Below are positions 25,411-33,044 of a stretch of 64,000 nt of DNA, one piece after another (position 1 is the first letter of the stretch; each line of letters opens with the position of its first letter). The notes beneath the pieces were generated by a model. That model was given only the letters and a program-made list of their open reading frames with translations. It did no database searches and was not told the origin of the DNA. A program made the position numbers and the translations under genes. Source of the DNA: Streptomyces griseoviridis (GTDB lineage Bacteria; Actinomycetota; Actinomycetes; Streptomycetales; Streptomycetaceae); assembly GCF_005222485.1 (NCBI RefSeq), contig NZ_CP029078.1:7255501-7319500 (forward strand), written 5' to 3'.

Positions 25411-26528
25411 TGACCGCACAGCACCCGGTCGGCGTCGGCGTCATCGGCGCTGGCAACATCAGCGACCAGTACCTGACCAACCTCACCCGCTTCCCCGACC
25501 TGCGGGTCGTCGTCGTCGGTGACCTCGACACCGCCCGCGCCGAGACCCAGGCCCGCGCCCACGGCGTCCCCGAGTGGGGCACCGCGCAGGACGTCCTCGC
25601 CCACCCCGACGTCGACCTCGTCGTCAACCTGACCGTCCCCGCCGTCCACGCCGAGGTCAGCTCGGCCGCCGTCGCGGCCGGCAAGCACGTCTGGTCGGAG
25701 AAGCCGCTCGCCGTCGACCGGGAGAGCGCCTGCGCCCTCCTCGACCGGGCGGCGGCGGCCGGACTGCGGGTCGGCGTGGCGCCCGACACCGTCCTCGGCC
25801 CCGGCCTCCAGACCGCCCGCAGGGCCATCGCGCGCGGCGACATCGGCACCCCGCTCTCCGCGCAGACCGTCATGCAGTACGCCGGACCCGACCTCTGGCA
25901 CCCCAACCCCGAGTTCCTGTTCGCCGCGGGCGCCGGCCCCCTCTACGACATGGGGCCCTACTACCTCACCGCCCTGGTCGCCCTGTTCGGCCCGGTCGCG
26001 CGGGTCGCCGGGGTCGGCTCGACCGCGCGCGCGGTCCGCACGGTCAGGAGCGGCGACCGCGCGGGCACCGAGTTCGCCGTCGCCGTCCCCACCCATGTCT
26101 CCGCGCTCGCCCAGTTCGACGGCGGCGGAGTGAGCCAGAGCGTCTTCAGCTTCGACTCGCCCCTCACCCGCACCGGGTTCGTCGAAATCACCGGCACCGA
26201 GGGCACGTTGGTGCTTCCCGACCCCAACACCTTCGGCGGCGAGGTGCGGATCACCCGCGTCCAGGCGCGGGACCGGGACCCGGAGTGGGAGGTCGTCGCG
26301 CCGGTCGGTGTCGAGGCCGGCCGCGGCCTCGGCGTCCTCGACCTGGCACGCGCCGTCCGCGGCGGTCAACCCCACATCGCCAGCGGCGAGTTGGGGTACC
26401 ACGTCCTGGACACCCTGATGTCCATCGACGCGTCGGTCGCCTCCGGCGAGTCGGTCCCCGTCACCAGCACGGTCGGTGAGATACCCCTCGTCCCCGAGGA
26501 CCGCGACCCCTACGCGGCCACCCTCTGA
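25410..26528 (+). CDS. Gfo/Idh/MocA-family NAD(P)-dependent oxidoreductase
   Basis: A 372-residue two-domain dehydrogenase. The N-terminal Rossmann domain begins VGVIGAGNISDQYL (GxGxxS loop) and carries the WSEKPLAV motif whose Lys is catalytic; the C-terminal domain includes GPLYDMGPYYLTALVALFG, a usual position for substrate-binding residues. Members oxidise or reduce sugars and cyclitols (glucose-fructose oxidoreductase, inositol dehydrogenase, 3-keto-glycoside formers). It is fused in translation to the preceding isomerase-like gene. A second, different member follows at 26695, so the operon has two redox steps. Confidence 0.9.
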   Translation: MTAQHPVGVGVIGAGNISDQYLTNLTRFPDLRVVVVGDLDTARAETQARAHGVPEWGTAQDVLAHPDVDLVVNLTVPAVHAEVSSAAVAAGKHVWSEKPLAVDRESACALLDRAAAAGLRVGVAPDTVLGPGLQTARRAIARGDIGTPLSAQTVMQYAGPDLWHPNPEFLFAAGAGPLYDMGPYYLTALVALFGPVARVAGVGSTARAVRTVRSGDRAGTEFAVAVPTHVSALAQFDGGGVSQSVFSFDSPLTRTGFVEITGTEGTLVLPDPNTFGGEVRITRVQARDRDPEWEVVAPVGVEAGRGLGVLDLARAVRGGQPHIASGELGYHVLDTLMSIDASVASGESVPVTSTVGEIPLVPEDRDPYAATL

Positions 26529-26548
26529 AACCCCTCCGAACGCGGCCA

Positions 26549-26566
26549 CCGGGTGACCCCACCCGG
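26549..26566 (+). terminator. Hairpin between operon genes (possible attenuator)
   Basis: A 7-bp perfect stem CCGGGTG / CACCCGG with a 4-nt loop lies 20 bp after the first dehydrogenase and 128 bp before the next gene. TGAACCCACCC is also directly repeated in this spacer (about 26579 and 26696). It may lower transcription of the second half of the operon. Confidence 0.35.
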
Positions 26567-26694
26567 CCCGGCCGCCCGGTGAACCCACCCTGGACATTGG
26601 CTACTTGACCCATCCGGCGGGCGACGTCCGGCCCTGGACGCCCGCCCGGCGGACCGACCTCCACCTCTGCGCACCCACCCGACGGAGCCACCCT

Positions 26695-27861
26695 GTGAAC
26701 CCACCCCTCCGCGCCGGATTCATCGGCGGCGGTTTCATGGCGGCCGTGCACACCCGCGCGAGCCGGGCCGCCCGTGCCCGGCTCGTCGCCCTCGCGGGTT
26801 CCACGCCCGAGCGCGGCAAGCAGGCCGCCCACGACCTCGGCGTCGAACGCTGCGAGCCGGACGCCCAGGCGCTGGCCGCGGCCGGCGACCTCGACGTCGT
26901 CCATGTGTGCAGCCCCAACCGGCTGCACGCCGAACACACCCTGGCCGCCCTGGCCGGCGGCGCGCACGTCATCTGCGAGAAGCCGCTGGCCACCACGGCG
27001 GCGGACGCCGAACGCCTGGTCAGCGCCGCACGCGAGGCCGGCCGGGTGGCCGCGGTGCCCTTCGTGTACCGCTACCACCCGATGGCCAGGCAGGCCCGCG
27101 CCCTGGTCGCCGAGGGCCGGCTCGGCACGATCCTCACCCTGGACGCCGCCTACCTCCAGGACTGGCTGCTCGACCCGGGCGACGACAACTGGCGTGCCGA
27201 CAGCGCCGCCGGGGGACCCTCCCGCGCCTTCGCCGACATCGGCTCTCACCTGTGCGACCTCATCGAGTTCGTCACCGGGCGGCGCATCCACCGGCTCGCC
27301 GCCCGCACCAGGACCGTCCACGCCCACCGCGGCGGCCGGGAGGTCACCAACGAGGACATCGCGGCCCTCCTCGTCGAACTCGACGACGGAGCCCTCGGCA
27401 CCCTCCTCGTCAGCCAGCTCGCGCCCGGCCGCAAGAACAGCCTCACCCTGGAACTCCACGGCACCCGGCAGAGCGTCCGCTTCGAGCAGGAGCGCCCGGA
27501 GGAGCTGTGGATCGGCCTGCGCCACGGCTCCCAGAGCCTGCTGCGCGACCCCGACCACGCCGCCGCCGACGCCGCCCGCGTCTCCCCGCTCCCGGCCGGG
27601 CACGCGCTCGGCTACCAGGACGCGTTCTCCGCCTTCGTCGCCGACGTCTACAGCGCCGTCCGGGGCCAACTCCCCGACGGGATGCCGACGTTCGACGACG
27701 GGCTGCGCGCCGCACGCCTCACCGAGGCCGTGCTCGCCTCCGCCCGCGACCACGGCACCTGGACCGAGACCGCGCCCGCGGCCTTCGAGAAGGCCCCCGC
27801 GACCACCGAGACCGCCCCCGCGACCACCGAGACCGCCCCCGCGAACGAGGACCGCACATGA
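26695..27861 (+). CDS. Gfo/Idh/MocA-family oxidoreductase (second in operon)
   Basis: A 388-residue dehydrogenase with GFIGGGFMAAVH as the nucleotide loop, VICEKPLATTAADAERL with the catalytic Lys, and PFVYRYHPMARQAR plus SRAFADIGSHLCDLIEFV in the substrate domain. GTG 26695 is preceded by GGAG at 9 nt. The C-terminal 25 residues are an unusual Thr/Ala/Pro/Glu tail with two exact copies of APATTET (21-bp DNA repeat), probably disordered and absent from typical members. Its last codons overlap the ATG of the next gene (ATGA). Substrate unknown, but its pairing with isomerase-like enzymes suggests sugar or glycoside oxidation. Confidence 0.9.
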   Translation: MNPPLRAGFIGGGFMAAVHTRASRAARARLVALAGSTPERGKQAAHDLGVERCEPDAQALAAAGDLDVVHVCSPNRLHAEHTLAALAGGAHVICEKPLATTAADAERLVSAAREAGRVAAVPFVYRYHPMARQARALVAEGRLGTILTLDAAYLQDWLLDPGDDNWRADSAAGGPSRAFADIGSHLCDLIEFVTGRRIHRLAARTRTVHAHRGGREVTNEDIAALLVELDDGALGTLLVSQLAPGRKNSLTLELHGTRQSVRFEQERPEELWIGLRHGSQSLLRDPDHAAADAARVSPLPAGHALGYQDAFSAFVADVYSAVRGQLPDGMPTFDDGLRAARLTEAVLASARDHGTWTETAPAAFEKAPATTETAPATTETAPANEDRT

Positions 27862-28871
27862 CCGCATCCACCCACCCCGTCACCCTCTTCACCGGCCAGT
27901 GGGCCGACCTGCCCTTCGAGGAGGTCGCCGGGCTCGCCGCCCGATGGGGCTACGACGGCCTGGAGATCGCCGCCTCGGGCGACCACCTCGACCTGCGCCG
28001 CGCCGACGAGGACGACGCCTACGCCGCCTCCCGCCTGGAGATCCTCGACCGGCACGGCCTCAAGGCCTACGCCCTCTCCAACCACCTCGCGGGACAGGCC
28101 GTCTGCGACGCGCCCATCGACTTCCGCCACCAGGCGATCCTGCGCCCCTACGTGTGGGGCGACGGCGACGCGGAAGGCGTGCGCGGGCGCGCGGCCGAGG
28201 ACATGAAGCGTGCCGCCCGGGTGGCCCGCAAGCTCGGCATCGACACGGTCGTCGGCTTCACCGGCTCGTCGATCTGGCCCTACGTCGCGATGTTCCCGCC
28301 GGTGCCCGCCTCCGTCATCGACGCGGGCTACGAGGACTTCGCCGCCCGCTGGAACCCGATCCTCGACGTCTTCGACGCCGAAGGAGTCCGCTTCGCGCAC
28401 GAGGTCCACCCCGGCGAGATCGCCTACGACTACTGGACCAGTGTCCGCACCCTGGAGGCGATCGGCCACCGGGAGGCGTTCGGCTTCAACTGGGACCCCA
28501 GCCACATGATGTGGCAGAACATCGACCCGGTCGGCTTCATCACCGACTTCAAGGACCGCATCTACCACGTCGACTGCAAGGACACCCGGCTGCGTCCGCG
28601 CAACGGCAGGGCCGGCGTCCTCGGCTCCCACCAGCCCTGGGGCGACCCGCGCCGCGGCTGGGACTTCGTCTCCACCGGCCACGGCGACGTCCCCTGGGAG
28701 GACTCCTTCCGCGCCCTGGAGTCCATCGGCTACGACGGCCCCATCTCCATCGAGTGGGAGGACGCGGGCATGGACCGCCTGCACGGCGCCGCCGAGGCGG
28801 TCACCTTCGTCCGCTCCCTGCTGTGGCCGGTGCCGCAGGCGTCCTTCGACGCGGCGTTCAGCAACCAGTAG
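27858..28871 (+). CDS. Sugar isomerase/epimerase-like TIM-barrel protein (long form)
   Basis: A 337-residue xylose-isomerase-like TIM barrel starting VTLFTGQWADLPFEEVAGLA. Candidate metal ligands are Glu in FAHEVHPGEIAYD, Asp/His in FNWDPSHMMWQ, His in YHVDCKD and Glu in ISIEWEDAGMD. It is longer than the first isomerase of the operon and belongs to a strongly conserved actinobacterial group; I recall relatives in C-glycoside deglycosidases (alpha subunit), but no gene for the small beta subunit is present, so a keto-sugar isomerase or lyase role is more cautious. Last gene of the operon; a hairpin follows 8 bp after the stop. Confidence 0.85.
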   Translation: MTASTHPVTLFTGQWADLPFEEVAGLAARWGYDGLEIAASGDHLDLRRADEDDAYAASRLEILDRHGLKAYALSNHLAGQAVCDAPIDFRHQAILRPYVWGDGDAEGVRGRAAEDMKRAARVARKLGIDTVVGFTGSSIWPYVAMFPPVPASVIDAGYEDFAARWNPILDVFDAEGVRFAHEVHPGEIAYDYWTSVRTLEAIGHREAFGFNWDPSHMMWQNIDPVGFITDFKDRIYHVDCKDTRLRPRNGRAGVLGSHQPWGDPRRGWDFVSTGHGDVPWEDSFRALESIGYDGPISIEWEDAGMDRLHGAAEAVTFVRSLLWPVPQASFDAAFSNQ

Positions 28872-28878
28872 ACCGGCC

Positions 28879-28916
28879 GACGGGGGCGCGGGGCGCCGGC
28901 GTCCGAGGCCCCCGTC
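28879..28916. terminator. Hairpin terminator between convergent genes
   Basis: A perfect 9-bp stem GACGGGGGC / GCCCCCGTC with a GC-rich 20-nt loop, between the sugar operon (ends 28871) and the convergent small membrane protein (ends 28933). Confidence 0.6.
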
Positions 28917-28932
28917 AGCGCCGTCAGCGTCG

Positions 28933-29142
28933 TCAGCCCCGTCCCTGCCGGCCGCGGCTCTCCGCGGCCGCGAACAGCGCGCCCGCCGCGACCAGCAGGG
29001 CGACGCTCGCGTAGACCTCGTAGCCGTCGAGGAACCCCAGCCTCCGCACCACCCCAACGGGCCGGCCCGTGAACGCGTGCGCCAGCCCGAGCACGCCCTG
29101 CGTCAGCGCGAGGAGACCGAGCAGTTCCAGCAGTCGCTTCAT
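28933..29142 (-). CDS. Small two-span membrane protein
   Basis: A 69-residue protein with two hydrophobic helices, LLELLGLLALTQGVLGLAHA (about 4-23) and VYASVALLVAAGALFAAA (about 43-60), separated by a basic loop and ending in a basic tail. The ATG is followed by a typical KRLLE start and preceded by GAGGGTGGGG, a weak ribosome site. I do not recognise a family. It diverges from the sensor kinase gene (178 bp between starts), so a role as accessory membrane partner is possible but unsupported. Confidence 0.6.
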   Translation of the reverse strand: MKRLLELLGLLALTQGVLGLAHAFTGRPVGVVRRLGFLDGYEVYASVALLVAAGALFAAAESRGRQGRG

Positions 29143-29320
29143 GGCCCCACCCTCACCCCGCGGCCCGGCCCGACGCGTCGGCCGCGGGGCGCGGGCCGCC
29201 CGCCGTAAGTGGACGGCCGCGGGTGCCCGCCGCACCGAAAGTCCCCGGCACCGCGACTTTGGTCGACGATCTGGGCCGGACGGCGCTCGGCCCCTCCGCA
29301 CCCGCATAGATTTGTCGACC

Positions 29321-30568
29321 GTGAGTGGTGACAAGGCGGCCCCGGCGCCGCAGACGTACCGCGAGCGCCGATGGCTGTTCCCGTCCGCGCTCCTGCACGA
29401 GCTGGACCCGGACTCGGTGCCCGAGGGACGCAGGCCGCGGCGCACCGCGCGCGACTGGGTGGTGGACTTCAGCGCGTTCCTGCTCGCCGTGGTCGTGGGC
29501 CTCGCGAGCGCGCAGAGCCTCTCCCACGCCGATCTGCCGGCCGGGGTCGCCACCGCCGACCAGGTGACCGGCGCGCTGGCGTGCGCGGCCGTCTGGGCCC
29601 GCCGCCGCTGGCCGGTCGGCCTCGCCGTCGCCATGATCCCCACCGGCCTGGTCTCCAGCACCGCGGGCGGCGCCGCGATGATCGTCCTGTTCACGCTCGC
29701 CGTGCACCGCCCGTTCCGGTACGTCGGCTGGATCGGCGGCATCAACCTCGCCCTGGTCCCGTTCTACTTCTGGCTGCGCCCCGACCCCGACCTGTCCTGG
29801 GGCGGCGTCGTCGCCTTCACCGGGCTGCTGACCGTCACCGTCATCGGCTGGGGCATGTTCGTGCGCTCCAAGCGCCAGCTCATGGTCAGCCTCCGCGACC
29901 GCGCCCGCCGCGCCGAGACCGAGGCGTTCCTGCGCGCCGAACGGGCCCAGCGGCTGGCCCGCGAGTCCATCGCGCGCGAGATGCACGACGTCCTCGCCCA
30001 CCGGCTGACCCTGCTCAGCGTGCACGCCGGCGCCCTGGAGTTCCGCCCGGACGCGCCCCGCGAGGAGATCGTCAGAGCGGCGGGCGTCATCCGGGAGAGC
30101 GCCCACGAGGCCCTCCAGGACCTGCGGGAGATCATCGGCGTGCTGCGGGCCGGGGAGGGCGACGAGGCGGGCCGCCCGCAGCCGACGCTGGCCGCCCTCG
30201 ACTCCCTGGTCAGCGAGTCCCGCGAGGCCGGCATGAAGGTCGTCCTCGACAACCGCGTCACCGACCCCGCCGGCGTCCCCGCGTCGGTCGGCCGCACCGC
30301 CTACCGCATCGCGCAGGAGGCCCTCACCAACGCCCGCAAACACGCCCCGGGCACCGAGGTGACGGTGACCGTCACGGGAGCCCCCGGCGAGGGCCTCACG
30401 GTGACCGTCCGCAACCCCGCACCCGACGGCGACGTGCCGTCGGTCCCCGGCTCGGGACAGGGCCTCATCGGCCTCACCGAACGCGCCATACTGGCCGGCG
30501 GCCGCCTGGAGCACGGCCCGGAGGACGACGGCGGCTTCACCGTCGCGGCCTGGCTGCCCTGGGGATGA
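29321..30568 (+). CDS. NarL-family sensor histidine kinase
   Basis: A 415-residue kinase. After a 45-residue cytoplasmic start come about five membrane spans (near 48-65, 82-110, 117-128, 138-152, 162-180), then a short coiled coil and the HisKA_3 box ESIAREMHDVLAHRLTLLSV with the phosphorylated His222. The ATPase domain has the N-box QEALTNARKHAPG and a G-box GSGQGLIGLTERA. No extracellular sensory domain is present, as in DesK-like kinases that sense the membrane. GTG 29321 follows TAGATT (29307-29312) closely, so translation may be leaderless. The partner response regulator follows after 252 bp. Confidence 0.9.
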   Translation: MSGDKAAPAPQTYRERRWLFPSALLHELDPDSVPEGRRPRRTARDWVVDFSAFLLAVVVGLASAQSLSHADLPAGVATADQVTGALACAAVWARRRWPVGLAVAMIPTGLVSSTAGGAAMIVLFTLAVHRPFRYVGWIGGINLALVPFYFWLRPDPDLSWGGVVAFTGLLTVTVIGWGMFVRSKRQLMVSLRDRARRAETEAFLRAERAQRLARESIAREMHDVLAHRLTLLSVHAGALEFRPDAPREEIVRAAGVIRESAHEALQDLREIIGVLRAGEGDEAGRPQPTLAALDSLVSESREAGMKVVLDNRVTDPAGVPASVGRTAYRIAQEALTNARKHAPGTEVTVTVTGAPGEGLTVTVRNPAPDGDVPSVPGSGQGLIGLTERAILAGGRLEHGPEDDGGFTVAAWLPWG

Positions 30569-30578
30569 GCGCAAGGCG

Positions 30579-30670
30579 CACGGCACGCGCGCGTACCCCG
30601 CCAGGCGATTGGGCACACGGCACGCGCGCGTACCCGCGAGACGACCGGGCGCACGGCACGCGCGCGTACC
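30579..30670 (+). repeat. Three 36/37-bp direct repeats between kinase and regulator genes
   Basis: A 19-bp core, CACGGCACGCGCGCGTACC, is identical at 30579-30597, 30616-30634 and 30652-30670. Units two and three are alike over a longer stretch (CGCGAGACGACCGG). The core contains a near-palindrome of alternating CG. It occupies the kinase-regulator spacer and could be a binding array or a duplicated structural element. Confidence 0.75.
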
Positions 30671-30820
30671 CCGCGAGACGACCGGCGCCGGGGCCGCGCG
30701 AAGCCGCAGCCCGGGTCGGCCAGGCCCTGCGCGCACCGGCCTCCCACCGCGGACCCGGGGCCGCCGGCCACCGCCGCCCGGCGCTCCCCCCGCCCGCCCA
30801 ACCGTGATTACGTAAGGACC

Positions 30821-31501
30821 ATGACTGCGATCAGACTGCTCCTCGTGGACGACGATCCACTGGTGCGAGCCGGCCTGGCCCTGATGATGGGCGGCGCGGA
30901 CGACATAGAGATCGTCGGCGAGGCCGCCGACGGCTCCGAGGTGGAGGCACTCGTCGACCGCACCCGGCCCGACGTCGTCCTCATGGACATCAGGATGCCG
31001 TCGGTCGACGGACTCACCGCCACCGAGCGGCTGCGGGCCCGCGAGAAGGCCCCCCAGATCATCGTCCTCACCACCTTCCACGCCGACGAACAGGTGCTGC
31101 GCGCCCTGCGCGCGGGTGCCGCCGGGTTCGTCCTCAAGGACACCCCGCCCGTCGAGATCGTCGACGCGGTCCGCCGGGTCGCGGCGGGCGAGCCCGTCCT
31201 GTCGCCCGCCGTCACCCGCAAACTGGTCGAGCACGCCGTCGGCAACGCGGCCGACACCCGGCGCGCACGCGCGCGTGGCCGCGTCGGCTCCCTCAACGAC
31301 CGGGAACGCGATGTCGCCCTCGCGGTCGGCAAGGGACTCTCCAACGCCGAGATCGGCACCGCCCTGTACATGAGCGTCGCCACCGTCAAGACGCACGTCT
31401 CGCGCGTCCTCGCCAAGCTCGACCTCAACAACCGGGTGCAGATCGCGCTCCTCGTCCACGACGCGGGTCTCCTCGACAGAGCGGGCGGCGACGGGCACTG
31501 A
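30821..31501 (+). CDS. NarL/FixJ-family response regulator
   Basis: A 226-residue regulator with a receiver domain (acidic LLLVDDDP, phospho-acceptor D56 in VVLMDIRMP, Thr in IVLTTFHADE, Lys in FVLKDTPP) and a C-terminal LuxR-type helix-turn-helix (LNDRERDVALAVGKGLSNAEIG ... VATVKTHVSRVLAKLDLNNRVQ). ATG 30821 has AAGGA three nt before it. It pairs with the kinase at 29321. The 252-bp repeat-containing spacer suggests a promoter of its own. Targets are unknown; the P450 gene 95 bp downstream on the same strand is the nearest candidate. Confidence 0.92.
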   Translation: MTAIRLLLVDDDPLVRAGLALMMGGADDIEIVGEAADGSEVEALVDRTRPDVVLMDIRMPSVDGLTATERLRAREKAPQIIVLTTFHADEQVLRALRAGAAGFVLKDTPPVEIVDAVRRVAAGEPVLSPAVTRKLVEHAVGNAADTRRARARGRVGSLNDRERDVALAVGKGLSNAEIGTALYMSVATVKTHVSRVLAKLDLNNRVQIALLVHDAGLLDRAGGDGH

Positions 31502-31596
31502 AGGCGCCGCCCGCGCGTTCTCCTCTCGCACGGTGAGGCCGGGGGGTTCCGACCGGAGCATGCCCCGACGCGCCTCGGTGCCTGGAGGGGGAGCAC

Positions 31597-32778
31597 ATGA
31601 CCGAAGTGATCGACCTGGGCGAGCTGGGCGACGGCTTCCGCGAGGATCCCTATCCCGTCTACGCCAGGCTGCGCGCGCGGGGCCCGGTCCACCGGGTGCT
31701 GCTGCCGGCGCCCGAGAACTACGAGAGCTGGCTCGTCGTCGGATACGAGGAGGCCCGCGCCGCCCTCGCCGACCAGCGGCTCGCCAAGGACTCCACCAAG
31801 ATCGGCCTACAGTCCCTCGAAGAGCAGCTGATCGGCAAGAACCTGCTGGTCACCGACCCGCCGCAGCACACCCGGCTGCGCGCGCTGGTCGGCCGGTCCT
31901 TCACCGCGCGCAGGACGGAGCTGCTGCGCCCGAGGATCCAGCAGATCGCCGACGACCTGCTCGACGCGATGCTGCCGCTCGGCCGCGCCGACCTGGTCAC
32001 GTCGTTCGCGTACCCGCTGCCGCTCACCGTCATCTGCGAACTGCTCGGCATCCCCGACCTGGACCGCACGGAGTTCCGCAAGCTGAGCACCGAGGCCGTC
32101 GCGCCCAGCAGCGCCGAGAGCGCCGCGGAGGCGGTGACCGGACTCGGCGAGTACTTCACGCAGCTCATCGAGGACAGACGCTGCGCGGGGCCGGGCGACG
32201 ACCTGCTGAGCGACCTGCTCCGCACCCGCGCCGAGGACGGCGACCAGCTGTCCGCCGACGAACTCCGCGGCATGGCCTTCCTGTTGCTGCTCGCCGGACA
32301 CGAGACGACGGTGAACCTGATCAGCGGCGGAGTCCACGCGCTGCTCAGCCACCCCGACCAACTCGCCGCGCTGCGCGCCGACATGAGCCTGATCGACGGC
32401 GCGGTCGAGGAGATGCTGCGCTACGAGGGGCCGGTGGAGTCGGCGACGTTCCGGTTCGCCGCGGAGGACCTGGAGATCGGCGACACGCTGATACCGCGCG
32501 GCGACCCGGTGATCATCGGTCTCGACGCGGCCGACCGCGCCCCGTCCCGCTACCCCGACCCGGACCGCTTCGACATCCGCCGCGACACCCGGGGGCACCT
32601 CGCCTTCGGCCACGGCATCCACCACTGCCTGGGCGCCCCGCTGGCCCGTCTCGAAGGCCGCATCGCGATCCGCACCCTCCTGGAGCGCGCCCCCGACCTG
32701 CGTGCCGACGGCCCGCCCGGCGAGTGGCTCCCGGGGATGCTGATCCGCGGGGTCAGGAGCCTGCCGGTGCGATGGTGA
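31597..32778 (+). CDS. Cytochrome P450
   Basis: A 393-residue soluble bacterial P450. It has the oxygen-binding I-helix motif LLLLAGHETTVN, the K-helix ExxR (EMLRYEGPVES), the PDRFDIRRDTRGHLAFG lead-in and the haem loop FGHGIHHCLGAPLARLE with the Cys thiolate ligand. Sequence style is CYP105/CYP107-like. GGAGGGGGAG precedes the ATG at a normal distance. No ferredoxin or reductase gene adjoins, so electrons come from elsewhere. It might belong to the preceding two-component system's output or be an orphan; the substrate is unknown. A hairpin lies 24 bp after the stop. Confidence 0.93.
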   Translation: MTEVIDLGELGDGFREDPYPVYARLRARGPVHRVLLPAPENYESWLVVGYEEARAALADQRLAKDSTKIGLQSLEEQLIGKNLLVTDPPQHTRLRALVGRSFTARRTELLRPRIQQIADDLLDAMLPLGRADLVTSFAYPLPLTVICELLGIPDLDRTEFRKLSTEAVAPSSAESAAEAVTGLGEYFTQLIEDRRCAGPGDDLLSDLLRTRAEDGDQLSADELRGMAFLLLLAGHETTVNLISGGVHALLSHPDQLAALRADMSLIDGAVEEMLRYEGPVESATFRFAAEDLEIGDTLIPRGDPVIIGLDAADRAPSRYPDPDRFDIRRDTRGHLAFGHGIHHCLGAPLARLEGRIAIRTLLERAPDLRADGPPGEWLPGMLIRGVRSLPVRW

Positions 32779-32802
32779 GCGACGGCGACCGCTGACGGGC
32801 CG

Positions 32803-32833
32803 CCGGCCGCTCGCCGAGGCGCCGAGCGGCCGG
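32803..32833 (+). terminator. Hairpin terminator after the P450 gene
   Basis: An 11-bp perfect stem CCGGCCGCTCG / CGAGCGGCCGG with a 9-nt loop, 24 bp downstream of the stop codon. Confidence 0.6.
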
Positions 32834-32868
32834 GGTACAACAGCCGGGGGACTGGGGTCCACCGGAGC

Positions 32869-33042
32869 GGCGACGCGGCGACGCGGCGACGCGGTGTCGC
32901 GGTGGGCCGCGGGGCCGGCGGTGCCCGGCGTTTCCCACCGTGATCGCCGGTGCCTCCCACTGCTCCCCGCCGCTCTCCAGTGGGTCCTGTGAGTCCCGGG
33001 AGGTCCCGGCAGGTCCTGGGGAGTCCCGGCAGGTCCCGGGCC
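32869..33042. repeat. 8-bp and 10-bp tandem repeats in one spacer
   Basis: GGCGACGC occurs three times in tandem at 32869-32892. From 32993 to 33042 a 10-bp unit of the form GTCCCGGCAG is repeated five times with small changes, ending at the stop codon of the convergent dehydrogenase (33045). The 10-bp period equals about one DNA turn. No gene is visible in the 32779-33044 spacer. Confidence 0.6.
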
Positions 33043-33044
33043 TC

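Noticed and set aside
27858..28871. C-glycoside deglycosidase alpha subunit
   Set aside because: Sequence style recalls this group, but the small beta subunit gene is missing from the operon, so I kept a general isomerase call.
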